From: Bacillus pumilus
GTDB taxonomy: Bacteria; Bacillota; Bacilli; Bacillales; Bacillaceae
NCBI RefSeq assembly: GCF_024498355.1
Contig: NZ_CP101833.1
Span: forward strand, 1,221,001 to 1,285,000
DNA: 64,000 nt
Reading direction: 5' to 3'
The translations under genes were made by a program, and so were the position numbers. Of this stretch, positions 42,576 through 50,853 are shown one piece after another. How positions within the stretch are numbered: the stretch's first letter is position 1; each line of letters begins with the position of its first letter. The notes under the pieces are model-generated. The model had not been told where the DNA came from, ran no database searches, and worked only from the letters and a program-made list of their open reading frames with translations.

Positions 42576-42594
42576 TTCTTTGCTTTTAGACGAA
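42566..42594 (+). promoter_or_regulatory. candidate SigI-type promoter of sigI
   Basis: ACCCCC (42566-42571) and CGAA (42591-42594) resemble the SigI -35 and -10 core elements reported for B. subtilis, with 19 bases between. The -35 lies inside the right arm of the ykoY terminator. sigI is known to be autoregulated. Confidence 0.45.
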
Positions 42595-42719
42595 ACGTTG
42601 TAAAGTAGATAATGAAATACGTGTCATAATTGAGTAACAGGAAATGAATTCCTCATTTCTTCCTTTGCGCTTCCCTCATAAATTAGCTATCATAAATGAG
42701 TAATATAGGGAGAACTGAG

Positions 42720-43475
42720 GTGAAACCATTGCTTAGCCTTTCGTTTAAAAAAGGAAAGAAAAAGCAAACATTAGAGCAGTCGGCTATCAGTATCCAACAA
42801 GGTGATAGCAATCTGCAAAATGCATTAATAGAGCAATACAAACCATTTGTCGCTAAGACGGTTTCATCCGTTTGTAAACGATATATAGATGAAAAAGATG
42901 ATGAATTCAGCATAGGCTTAATTGCCTTTAATGAAGCGATAGAAAAATACTCTGCTGAAAAAGGAAACTCACTCCTTGCTTTTGCGGAATTAATTATTAA
43001 AAGAAAAGTGATCGACTATATTCGAAAAGAAGCAAGAAATGCGCCAACGGTTCAAATGGACCTTCAAGAAAGTGAGAATGGCGAATACTCTCAAAGCATG
43101 ATTGAAGCAGAGCTTTCTGCAAAAGAATATAGGCGTTTAATTGAACAAGAACACAGAAGAGAAGAGATTGAACATTTTAAAGAACGATTGAAAGGATACG
43201 GCCTCACGTTTCAAGAGTTGCTTGAGCATTCACCAAAGCATGCAGATGCCAGGCAAAATGCAATTAAAGTGGCCCATACACTTGTTGAACACGATGAGCT
43301 AAGAACCATTTTATTTCAGAAAAAACAATTGCCAGTCAAACAGCTGGAAAAGCTAGTGGAAGTTAGCCGCAAAACGATTGAGAGAAATAGAAAATATATC
43401 ATTGCGATGGCGATCATTATGACGGGTGATTATGTGTATTTGAAAGATTACCTTAAAGGGGTGCTTAATTCATGA
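42720..43475 (+). CDS. sigI: RNA polymerase sigma factor SigI
   Basis: Heat-shock and cell-wall stress sigma factor of the SigI group, 251 residues. Region 2 is clear (CKRYIDEKDDEFSIGLIAFNEAIEKYS, AFAELIIKRKVIDYIRKEAR), and the C-terminal DNA-binding region has QLEKLVEVSRKTIERNRKYIIAM. I start at GTG 42720, behind AGGGAG, which gives the MKPLLSLSFKKGKKKQ start of the family; ATG 42696 upstream is in frame but has a poorer site. It overlaps rsgI, its anti-sigma factor, by four bases. Confidence 0.95.
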   Translation: MKPLLSLSFKKGKKKQTLEQSAISIQQGDSNLQNALIEQYKPFVAKTVSSVCKRYIDEKDDEFSIGLIAFNEAIEKYSAEKGNSLLAFAELIIKRKVIDYIRKEARNAPTVQMDLQESENGEYSQSMIEAELSAKEYRRLIEQEHRREEIEHFKERLKGYGLTFQELLEHSPKHADARQNAIKVAHTLVEHDELRTILFQKKQLPVKQLEKLVEVSRKTIERNRKYIIAMAIIMTGDYVYLKDYLKGVLNS

Positions 43476-44623
43476 GAAGAGGCATTATAGTAGAGAAAAA
43501 CAAAAAATATGTCACGCTGCTGACCCCTGATGGACAATTTCTGCGGACAAAGTACGAACAGCAAAACTATGAAATCGGGCAAGAAGTGACATTTCCGAAT
43601 GAATCACGTCTCGAAAGAAAAAGAGCCGGTTTTTTTGACCTGCTCCGTTTACGTCCGTTAAATGCAGGAATTCTATCAATCGCAGCTATTATTGTCGTGA
43701 TTTTCACTATGATGCCATCTTTCTCAAGTCAAAGAGCATATGCATATATGACGATTGACATTAACCCAAGCTTTGAGCTAAAGCTGGATCACAATTATCA
43801 AGTGATCGGTGTCACACCGCTGAATAAAGATGCGAAACAAGTACTCGCCAGTATGAAAGATTTGGAAAAAACCGACGTGACCAAAGTGGTGCAGGAAATC
43901 ATAGACGATTGTGATAAAAAGGGATACGTGAACCATTCTAAAAGCATTTATATTTCAACTGTTTATGAAAACAAGCAGGATCATACATATAAAACAAACG
44001 TAAAAAGCAAAATTAACACCATCTCTGGTGAATATCAAAAGCGCGATTACAAGCTTGAAACTGTGGAGGGTGACCTGGAAACAAGAGAGAAAGCACAAAA
44101 GGCAGGCATCTCAACAGGAACATATATTAGAAATCAAGAAATGCAAGACAAAGAACAAGAAGACATCAAAAAGAATGAAGACGCAGATGGTGATGCTGTC
44201 AAAGAAGAAGAGCCAAAGAAAGATGATGAAGATCAAGCAGACAAAGACGAACAAGAAGAAGTAAAGACAGACGATAGTGAAGAGGTGCAGCCTGATCAAG
44301 AGGCTCCTGAAGGCGAAGACAAAGAGCAGCAGGAAGTAGAGAGGGAAGAGCAAGGTTCTGTTCAAACGCCTCACCAAACAAAACCTGATGATGAAAACAA
44401 AGACAAACAGATCAAAGAGGAAAAGGATCGCTCTTTCGATAAAGAGCAAAAAAAAAATCACTCAACTGACCCTGATGGTCATGCTGAAAAGCACGCAAAA
44501 AAAAACGACAGGGATCAGAAACGACCGCCCGGTGAACGAAAAAGAGAACATGCAAAGCAAAAAGGAAAAGATGTGCCGCCTTCTTATCGCGAGAAAAGGC
44601 ATGAGCACACATATGAACAATAA
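43472..44623 (+). CDS. rsgI: anti-sigma-I factor RsgI
   Basis: Membrane-bound anti-sigma factor for SigI, 383 residues. The N-terminal cytoplasmic domain (residues about 3-55, RGIIVEKNKKYVTLLTPDGQFL) binds SigI. One membrane helix follows (PLNAGILSIAAIIVVIFTMMP), then the juxtamembrane domain with IDINPSFELKLD, where the Asn-Pro bond is a self-cleavage site in the family. The last about 170 residues are an extreme Lys/Asp/Glu/Gln-rich, probably disordered tail outside the cell. The stop overlaps the terminator of sspD. Confidence 0.93.
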   Translation: MRRGIIVEKNKKYVTLLTPDGQFLRTKYEQQNYEIGQEVTFPNESRLERKRAGFFDLLRLRPLNAGILSIAAIIVVIFTMMPSFSSQRAYAYMTIDINPSFELKLDHNYQVIGVTPLNKDAKQVLASMKDLEKTDVTKVVQEIIDDCDKKGYVNHSKSIYISTVYENKQDHTYKTNVKSKINTISGEYQKRDYKLETVEGDLETREKAQKAGISTGTYIRNQEMQDKEQEDIKKNEDADGDAVKEEEPKKDDEDQADKDEQEEVKTDDSEEVQPDQEAPEGEDKEQQEVEREEQGSVQTPHQTKPDDENKDKQIKEEKDRSFDKEQKKNHSTDPDGHAEKHAKKNDRDQKRPPGERKREHAKQKGKDVPPSYREKRHEHTYEQ

Positions 44624-44626
44624 AAA

Positions 44627-44653
44627 ACGCCAGAATTACTCCGGCGTATTTCA
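44627..44653 (-). terminator. terminator of sspD
   Basis: On the minus strand ACGCC(GGA) pairs with (TCT)GGCGT across gtaat, followed by a T run. Confidence 0.7.
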
Positions 44654-44661
44654 CCATGTCA

Positions 44662-44856
44662 TTATTTAGATTGATTGCCCATTTGTGATTGAGCCTGTTG
44701 AACGAGTCTTTTTGTGATTTCGCCGCCAACAGAGCCGTTTGAACGTGCGACTGTATCTGAACCGAGAGTCACGCCAAATTCTTGAGCGATCTCGTATTTA
44801 AATTGATCTAATGCTTGTTCTACTCCAGGAACAAGAAGTTGATTTCGGTTTGCCAT
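44662..44856 (-). CDS. sspD: alpha/beta-type small acid-soluble spore protein
   Basis: 64-residue DNA-protecting protein of the spore core. The GPR protease site region [16 protein letters not shown] and the C-terminal DNA-binding signature [19 protein letters not shown] are intact. The ATG complementary to 44854-44856 follows AAAGGAGG with nine bases; an earlier in-frame ATG is too close. It should be expressed in the forespore under SigG. Position next to rsgI matches B. subtilis sspD. Confidence 0.95.
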   Translation of the reverse strand: MANRNQLLVPGVEQALDQFKYEIAQEFGVTLGSDTVARSNGSVGGEITKRLVQQAQSQMGNQSK

Positions 44857-44942
44857 GATCATATTCCTCCTTTCACCTCATGTTTGTTGCGCCTTCTTAT
44901 TTTGAAAAAAACTGCCTGCAATTATGCTGGCAATTGCTGCAC

Positions 44943-44974
44943 AAAAAAACCGAGGTGATAAAGGTCACCTCGGC
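44943..44974 (-). terminator. terminator of ykrK
   Basis: On the minus strand CCGAGGTGA pairs with TCACCTCGG, then seven Ts. Confidence 0.88.
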
Positions 44975-45696
44975 TCTGATTTAAGCTTTTTCAGCTGCAG
45001 CGTATTAAACATCATTTCTTGTGCGGTGCTTTGCAAGTGAGAAGTGAAAACAGAGAAGACTGTAGAACTGATAATGCCTTTAATCAAGTGCCATTGCGGC
45101 TTCGACAATTCTGTAAACCCTTCACGGAGCTTGTCTGTCTGCTCCTCTGTCATTTCTCGTAAATTCGTTTCCTTTAATGGAAAATGTGTATGATGATAAA
45201 TAAAATCAAGGACATGCGCATATGCTTCATAAAAGCGGATGGGGCTAATAATATCATCCGTTCGATCTGTGATTGTGTTTAATAAGGCAGATAAGATCAT
45301 GCGAATGGAATCAAAATCAAATACTGATTTTAAATCCCTGACAATTAATAAAATAACGACCTGATCAATGGAGTACTTTTTGCCAAGCTCTGGATGGCCG
45401 ATCATATCCTTAATATCACGTTTGATCCAGTTTTGAATCGCAGTCGATTTAAGTGAAGTCAGCTCACACAAGTTACCAAGCTCAACAATTTCATTCGTTG
45501 AAAGTCCGTGCTCCGATTTTTGCTTCCGCCGTTCGAGCTTCTCAAAAAACGAAGGGATTTTTATTTCAACATATTTATGTTCCTTATCGCTTTTTACAGA
45601 TGAATTCAAAAGCTGAAGCGGAGTCAGATCTCCCTCTCCTTTTAGAGAATACAGAAGTCTTGTCATGTCAATTCTCGTTAATTTAAAAGTCACCAT
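44965..45696 (-). CDS. ykrK: DUF1836-type regulator YkrK
   Basis: 243-residue DNA-binding protein of the DUF1836 type, with a MerR-like N-terminal half (STNEIVELGNLCELTSLKSTAIQNWIKRDIKD and YSIDQVVILLIVRDLKSVFDFDSIR) and a helical C-terminus. In B. subtilis, YkrK represses the divergent htpX. I chose the ATG complementary to 45694-45696, with a GAGGTGG site. A strong palindrome lies near the htpX start site, a likely target. Confidence 0.85.
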   Translation of the reverse strand: MVTFKLTRIDMTRLLYSLKGEGDLTPLQLLNSSVKSDKEHKYVEIKIPSFFEKLERRKQKSEHGLSTNEIVELGNLCELTSLKSTAIQNWIKRDIKDMIGHPELGKKYSIDQVVILLIVRDLKSVFDFDSIRMILSALLNTITDRTDDIISPIRFYEAYAHVLDFIYHHTHFPLKETNLREMTEEQTDKLREGFTELSKPQWHLIKGIISSTVFSVFTSHLQSTAQEMMFNTLQLKKLKSEPR

Positions 45697-45898
45697 GTTC
45701 CACCTCATTTTGTACGTCAAAAACGTGATTATTGATCTAATTCAACATCATAATCTCTTTTTGATGAAAATGCAAAATAAACTAAAACTGGAACGGAGCG
45801 TCACAATTTGTTCACTATTCATCGGTTACAAGTAGCGTGATCATTGAAATGGCGGGGCTTAAGCCGTTATGATAAACATAGAAAACGATTCCTTTTCC

Positions 45899-45953
45899 TT
45901 GCAATTTGAGACGTTTATTTTTATAATTTTATTAATAAGTTCATTTGAACTTA
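45899..45953 (+). promoter_or_regulatory. htpX promoter with palindromic operator
   Basis: TTGCAA (45899-45904), 17 bases, TATAAT (45922-45927). The palindrome TAAGTTCATTTGAACTTA (45936-45953) lies just past the expected start site, the position of a repressor. YkrK, encoded divergently, is the obvious candidate. Confidence 0.75.
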
Positions 45954-45974
45954 ATATGACAGCGGAGGTTATGT

Positions 45975-46874
45975 ATGGGTAAAAGAATTTTTCTGTTTAT
46001 ATTAACGAACATTCTTGTTATCACTACGATTGGTATTGTACTGTCGGTTATTAGTGCAGCAACTGGTGTTGGTTCTTATATAGGAGCAGACGGAAGACTT
46101 AATATCATGTATCTTCTTGTATTCAGTGCAGTTGTTGGTTTTGTTGGCTCGTTTATGTCATTAGCAATGTCTCGCTGGATGGCAAAAATGATGATGGGTG
46201 TGCGCGTGTTAAACCCTGAAAAGGATACGTTAACATATGATGAGCAGCAGCTTGTTGATCGCGTTCACAGATTATCTAGAGCAGCAGGCCTTTCTAAAAT
46301 GCCTGAGGTTGGTATTTATCAATCATCTGAAGTAAATGCTTTTGCGACAGGTCCTTCTAAGAGAAGATCACTTGTTGCTGTATCGACTGGATTGCTGCAT
46401 GAAATGGATGATGCAGCGGTTGAAGGTGTTATTGCTCACGAAGTCGCTCACGTTGCGAACGGTGACATGGTGACAATGACGCTGCTACAAGGGATCGTCA
46501 ACACGTTCGTTGTTTTCCTTTCAAGAATTGCGGCATGGATCGCAAGTCGTTTCGTTCCACGTGAAGAGCTTGTGCCGATTGTCCACTTTATTGCTGTAAT
46601 TGTCTTCCAAATTATTTTCTCTATCCTAGGAAGCCTTGTCGTGTTTGCCTATTCTAGACATCGTGAATTCCATGCAGACCGCGGCGGTGCTGACCTTGCA
46701 GGAAAAGACAAAATGATTCATGCACTTCGTTCTCTTGAGGCGTATACGTCAAGAATCAAAGATGATGATCAAACAGCAGTCGCGACACTAAAAATCAGTG
46801 GTAAAAGAAAAGCTTCTCTTTTCTCGACACACCCTGATTTAAACGAAAGAATCAGAAGGTTAGAAGCAAAATAA
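45975..46874 (+). CDS. htpX: membrane zinc metalloprotease HtpX
   Basis: M48B protease of 299 residues that degrades misfolded membrane proteins. Two N-terminal membrane helices, zinc motif [10 protein letters not shown] and the third ligand in [12 protein letters not shown], plus two more hydrophobic stretches around residues 150-170 and 195-220. Controlled by YkrK (and by Rok in B. subtilis). GTPGase-like motifs absent. ATG 45975 with GCGGAGG. Confidence 0.95.
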   Translation: MGKRIFLFILTNILVITTIGIVLSVISAATGVGSYIGADGRLNIMYLLVFSAVVGFVGSFMSLAMSRWMAKMMMGVRVLNPEKDTLTYDEQQLVDRVHRLSRAAGLSKMPEVGIYQSSEVNAFATGPSKRRSLVAVSTGLLHEMDDAAVEGVIAHEVAHVANGDMVTMTLLQGIVNTFVVFLSRIAAWIASRFVPREELVPIVHFIAVIVFQIIFSILGSLVVFAYSRHREFHADRGGADLAGKDKMIHALRSLEAYTSRIKDDDQTAVATLKISGKRKASLFSTHPDLNERIRRLEAK

Positions 46875-46883
46875 GAAAGACCA

Positions 46884-46918
46884 AAAAGACATTCTGTGAT
46901 AGGATGTCTTTTTCTTTT
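46884..46918 (+). terminator. terminator of htpX
   Basis: AAAAAGACAT pairs with ATGTCTTTTT, then CTTTTTG. Confidence 0.85.
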
Positions 46919-47018
46919 TGATGAAAAAGAAAATAAAGCATAAAATATCTTTAAAATCATGTCTCTTTTCATTACAATGATAAGTATTGAAAAATGAAAG
47001 TTAAAAGAAGGAATAACA

Positions 47019-48365
47019 ATGAACCCAATAAAAAAGCTAATTGACCGGCTATCGGCTTTTCAGCTGATTGCCCTTTATTATTTTCTCGCTGTCACAGTCT
47101 CATTTGTTCTTTTAAGTTTGCCAGTTGCTCATCAAGAGGGAGTAAAGTGGACATTTATTGATGCCCTATTTACAGCTGTGAGTGCTGTAAGTGTCACAGG
47201 TCTGACCGTTGTTGATATTTCACAAACATTTAGCGTCACAGGTATGTGGATTCTTGCGTTTGTTCTGCAAATCGGTGGAATCGGAATTATGACCCTCGGC
47301 ACCTTCGTATGGATCGTTATGAGAAAAAGGATTGGCATTAAAGAAAGAAAACTCATTATGGCAGACCAAAACCAAAGCAATTTATCAGGAATTGTGAAAC
47401 TAATGAAGCAGGTCTTATATTTAATTTTGCTGATTGAGTTTGTCGGCGGTTTGATTTTAAGTATGTATTTTCTCAAATATTACGACGTGCAAGGGGCTTT
47501 TTTACATGGCTTTTTCTCAAGTATTAGTGCGACAACCAATGGAGGATTTGATATTACAGGGAATTCGTTGATCCCTTACAAAGGTGACTATTTTGTACAA
47601 TTTATTACGATTCTGCTTATCATTTTTGGAGCCATTGGCTTTCCGGTGCTGGTTGAAGTAAAGGACTATTTATTTAATCAAGACCGGAAGCATGCATCGT
47701 TTTCTCTGTTTACAAAAATCACAACGATCACGTTTGGCAGCCTAGTCGTTGTTGGCGCAATCGGGATATATGCACTTGAAGCAGGTTTTACCTTTCTAGG
47801 GAAGAGCTGGCACGAAATTTTGTTTTATTCTTTGTTCCAATCAACGGCTACAAGAAGTGGTGGGCTTTCGACATTAGACATTACTCAATTAACAGAGCCG
47901 ACGCTGTTATTTTTATGTTTGCTCATGTTTATCGGGGCTTCTCCAAGCTCGGTGGGAGGCGGAATTCGGACAACTACGTTTGCCCTTAATTTACTCGCCC
48001 TGTTTCATTTTGCACGGGGAAATAAGTCCATCAAAATTTTCAAAAGAGAGCTTCACCAAGCGGATGTTAATAAATCCCTCATGGTGACGATGATGGCCTT
48101 TATCTTGGTATTTGGTGCTACATTCCTGTTAACCTTATCAGAACATAATACACTTCTTGAAAATTTATTTGAAGTTTGTTCTGCTTTCGGAACAACCGGT
48201 TTGTCACTAGGGATTACCTCTGACCTCACTGTATTTGGTAAGTGTATTATCATGATGGTTATGTTTATCGGCCGGATTGGGATTCCAAGCTTCTTATATT
48301 TAATTGGCCGGAGAGAAAGTGAAGCGAATTATCATTACCCGAAAGAGCGCGTTATTATTGGCTAA
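47019..48365 (+). CDS. ktrD: potassium transporter KtrD
   Basis: Membrane subunit of a Ktr K+ uptake system (Trk/Ktr/HKT superfamily), 448 residues. The four selectivity-filter loops are seen as SAVSVTGLTVVD, SATTNGGFDITG, SATRSGGLSTLD and SAFGTTGLSLG, each with the diagnostic Gly. The regulatory partner KtrC is not encoded nearby, as in B. subtilis. ATG 47019 follows AGAAGGAATAAC. K+ uptake through KtrCD is low-affinity and important in osmotic stress. Confidence 0.95.
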   Translation: MNPIKKLIDRLSAFQLIALYYFLAVTVSFVLLSLPVAHQEGVKWTFIDALFTAVSAVSVTGLTVVDISQTFSVTGMWILAFVLQIGGIGIMTLGTFVWIVMRKRIGIKERKLIMADQNQSNLSGIVKLMKQVLYLILLIEFVGGLILSMYFLKYYDVQGAFLHGFFSSISATTNGGFDITGNSLIPYKGDYFVQFITILLIIFGAIGFPVLVEVKDYLFNQDRKHASFSLFTKITTITFGSLVVVGAIGIYALEAGFTFLGKSWHEILFYSLFQSTATRSGGLSTLDITQLTEPTLLFLCLLMFIGASPSSVGGGIRTTTFALNLLALFHFARGNKSIKIFKRELHQADVNKSLMVTMMAFILVFGATFLLTLSEHNTLLENLFEVCSAFGTTGLSLGITSDLTVFGKCIIMMVMFIGRIGIPSFLYLIGRRESEANYHYPKERVIIG

Positions 48366-48394
48366 ACAGCATTCCCTGTGAATGCTGTTTTTTG
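48366..48394 (+). terminator. terminator of ktrD
   Basis: AACAGCATTC pairs with GAATGCTGTT, loop CCTGT-type, followed by Ts. Confidence 0.85.
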
Positions 48395-48462
48395 ATTTCC
48401 ATTATATAACTGGCTAATTCACGCGAGATGTTCGCAATCTATAGGTAAGAGGTGAACGAGAC

Positions 48463-48981
48463 GTGCTGGATGTAATATGGAAAGCAATTGTCATGCTGCT
48501 AGTTGGTACCTTGCTGCTGAGAATAGCAGGGCCTAAATCCATTAGTCAATTAACTGTACAACAAACGGTCATCATGATTTCAATCGGATCGATTATTATC
48601 CAACCCTTTATTGAGCATAATTTACTTGAAACGATTTATGCCGCCGCTACATTTATTATTGCACTCGTCATCATGGAAAAATTGTCTATCCAATCTGATT
48701 TTTTTGAAAAATTGGTGTCAGGGAAATCTGTGGTCATTTTGCAGGATGGAGAAATGCTTGATCACAAGCTGAAGAAAACGAGGCTCACAAGGGATGAATT
48801 CAAAATGCGCTTAAAGCAGCAAGGCATCACGGACATCAGCAGTCTCAAAAAAGCTACGTTAGAAGCTAATGGGCAAATTGGCTATGAATTAAAACCTGAG
48901 GAAAAACCAGTAACGGTTAAGCAAATGAAAGAGCTGTTTGAACAATTAAGAGAAGAACTAAACATACCAAAAAAGGAATGA
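48463..48981 (+). CDS. YetF/DUF421-type membrane protein
   Basis: 172-residue protein with two to three N-terminal membrane helices (DVIWKAIVMLLVGTLLLRIAG, IMISIGSIII, AAATFIIALVIMEKL) and a DUF421 cytoplasmic domain. The latter contains the typical segments GKSVVILQDGEMLDHKLKKTRLTRDEFKMRLKQQGI and ATLEANGQIGYEL. YetF-like proteins have been linked to spore membranes. It starts with GTG 48463 behind AAGAGGTG. Slightly shorter than most family members. Not in the B. subtilis order here. Confidence 0.75.
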   Translation: MLDVIWKAIVMLLVGTLLLRIAGPKSISQLTVQQTVIMISIGSIIIQPFIEHNLLETIYAAATFIIALVIMEKLSIQSDFFEKLVSGKSVVILQDGEMLDHKLKKTRLTRDEFKMRLKQQGITDISSLKKATLEANGQIGYELKPEEKPVTVKQMKELFEQLREELNIPKKE

Positions 48982-48987
48982 TTTCAA

Positions 48988-49152
48988 ATGAAAAGAAAAG
49001 CAGCGAAAAATGAAGCACTCACAAACAATATGACGCCAACTGAAAGCATGGTACATGACCAAGGTCAAACACAATATGACGAACAATCAAAAGATCGTCA
49101 GGCAAACCGAAATTCTCACCAAGGTAAACAAGGGGGAGCATCTCGTGACTAA
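48988..49152 (+). CDS. 54-residue hydrophilic protein, unknown
   Basis: ATG 48988, six bases after the preceding gene, with AAAAGGAATG. Product rich in Gln, Asn, Asp, Lys (MKRKAAKNEALTNNMTPTES, then DQGQTQYDEQSKDRQANRNSH, ending GASRD). The composition resembles small spore proteins, but I do not recognise a family. It shares eight bases with the next frame. Probably co-transcribed with the YetF-type gene and the following ORF. Confidence 0.6.
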   Translation: MKRKAAKNEALTNNMTPTESMVHDQGQTQYDEQSKDRQANRNSHQGKQGGASRD

Positions 49153-49315
49153 AAAACATGTGAAGAGCAAGGATATCAAAGACCATAAAAAACCGATGAA
49201 CCCAGACATCTTAGAAGAGGAATTTGGCAGTGAGCTTGGAGATGTGAACAGCAGCAAATGGATTGATACCCTCATGAAGCCAAAAAAGGATGCTGAATGT
49301 AAGAACCAGAAATAG
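49145..49315 (+). CDS. 56-residue hydrophilic protein, unknown
   Basis: GTG 49145 behind AAGGGGGAG, overlapping the end of the previous small gene. The product starts MTKKHVKSKDIKDHKKPMNP and continues DILEEEFGSELGDVNSSKW, ending ECKNQK. Very Lys/Asp/Glu-rich, no hydrophobic segment. A longer in-frame reading upstream overlaps the previous gene and lacks a proper site. Unrecognised; the context suggests a sporulation link, but this is inference. It ends three bases before repeat copy D. Confidence 0.6.
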   Translation: MTKKHVKSKDIKDHKKPMNPDILEEEFGSELGDVNSSKWIDTLMKPKKDAECKNQK

Positions 49316-49318
49316 AAC

Positions 49319-49539
49319 AAACGATCCTCGTGGGATCGTTTCAGCGTGTAGACAAACCCTCGCATTCTTTGTCAGGTCTGCGCTCCGGTGCTCACGAATG
49401 TCAAATTCGCTCCGCTCCGGTGCTCGTCCTTCCTAGACTTCAAAGGTTTTCTATCACGCTGAAAAGAAGACAAAGGGCTAAAATAAACATCATTTTAGCC
49501 CTTTGTCAACAATCTGAAACGATCCTCGTGGGATCGTTT
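49319..49539 (+). repeat. terminator-flanked repeat element, copy D
   Basis: The 23-base hairpin with stem AAACGATCC/GGATCGTTT and loop TCGTG occurs identically at 49319-49341 and 49517-49539, the second copy followed by a T run. Between them is the 175-base core (49342-49516), starting CAGCGTG and containing the perfect second-domain hairpin (49469-49507, GACAAAGGGCTAAAAT arms). This is the clearest example of the terminator duplication. Same direction as the small genes upstream. Confidence 0.93.
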
Positions 49540-49540
49540 T

Positions 49541-50560
49541 TTATTTGATATAGCTGCTTTGTCTGCCAGTGATCGTTCGCATGAGATTGGTCATTTTGAG
49601 CTCAATCACTGGCTGTGCAACGGTTTTGACAAATGTACTAGATAGGGTAAAGGTTAAGAGGATGGTTAGCAGCAATAAAATCAGTACACTTGATGTATTT
49701 AGTGCCCAATCATCAAACCACGTTGTTCTGAGCAGCTTGATGACAAAGCCATGCAATAAATAGACATATAACGTTCTCGTGCCCCATTTTGTAAAGAAGA
49801 AACGGCGTGTTGGGACTAATGCAAAGAAGCTAAACGTAGCGCCAAAGGCAAGCAAATACCATGCCATTCGTTTCATAGCCGCAATCAGTCCTTCATCTCC
49901 AAGAGAAGAGTATGATTGTGACCCAAATAAGAAGGAATAATCGAATTCATAGAAATAGCAAAACATGAACACGCCCATCAATACAAGAAATGCTGTTATT
50001 TTCCCTTTGCTTGTTCGGATGAATTCAAAGTGCTGCTTCTTTAAATAAAAGCCAGCCAAAAACATGGGCAAAAAGACAAACGTACGCGATAAGCTGAGCG
50101 TATTGCTAATGCTGTCCACGTAACCGACAAGTAATGCAATCGATAAACTGACGATCATCGCCCAGTGGAACGGCAGTTTGGAAAAAGGAATGAGCAGCAA
50201 ATTCCAAAAGAATAAACTAATTAAAAACCATAAAGACCATTGCGGATCAATTGGATTTAAATTGGACATACTTTGATCCTGCAAGAGATAATAGTACACA
50301 GAATAGATTACCTGGAAAATTAAATATGGAATGATCAGCTTAACGGCGACTTTTTTCATAAAACCAGGCTTTCTAAACCCTTTTGCAAAAAAGCCAGAAA
50401 CCAAGATAAAGGCCGGCATATGAAATGTATAAATAAACTTGTATAAGTAGAGCAGCCAATCATTATCATGGATGAATGATCGTAACAAATGACCAAAAAC
50501 AACTAGAAAAATCAGAAGAAATTTCGCATTATCAAAATAATGATCTCGTGAAGATGCCAT
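49541..50560 (-). CDS. ykrP: acyltransferase-3 family membrane protein
   Basis: 339 residues with about ten membrane helices, acyltransferase_3/OafA type. The N-terminal [26 protein letters not shown] contains the conserved Asn-Arg/His region of the family, with further [17 protein letters not shown] and [12 protein letters not shown]. Probably transfers acetyl or acyl groups to an exopolysaccharide or cell-wall sugar; the acceptor is unknown. By position it matches B. subtilis ykrP, between ktrD and kinE. ATG complementary to 50558-50560 with AAAGGTG. Its stop codon lies in the T run of the repeat-associated terminator. Confidence 0.85.
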   Translation of the reverse strand: MASSRDHYFDNAKFLLIFLVVFGHLLRSFIHDNDWLLYLYKFIYTFHMPAFILVSGFFAKGFRKPGFMKKVAVKLIIPYLIFQVIYSVYYYLLQDQSMSNLNPIDPQWSLWFLISLFFWNLLLIPFSKLPFHWAMIVSLSIALLVGYVDSISNTLSLSRTFVFLPMFLAGFYLKKQHFEFIRTSKGKITAFLVLMGVFMFCYFYEFDYSFLFGSQSYSSLGDEGLIAAMKRMAWYLLAFGATFSFFALVPTRRFFFTKWGTRTLYVYLLHGFVIKLLRTTWFDDWALNTSSVLILLLLTILLTFTLSSTFVKTVAQPVIELKMTNLMRTITGRQSSYIK

Positions 50561-50853
50561 AACATCACCTTTCCTGCTTCATTTCAAACATAAACGTTCT
50601 ATGTCCACTGTTCCCTCATTTGCCCCATTTTAAAGTACATTTTGGCTCATTTCGCTATTTGATTTGAAATTGTAGAATGGTTGTAAAAGAAGCGTAAGAA
50701 AAGAGATTCATTATACAATCGTGTCATCCGCATGAAATAAATTAAACAGTCTTCGTGTGAAAAGTTATCTTTTTTTATGAGTCCAATGAAGGAACAATGA
50801 AAAAATTGTAGAAATATTGTAGAGGAACGAGGCTGGAAAAGGAGTGTAAGAGA

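Noticed and set aside
7733..49539. The recurring element as a CRISPR array or insertion sequence
   Set aside because: Copies are single and kilobases apart with no spacers, and none contains a transposase or terminal inverted repeats of an IS.
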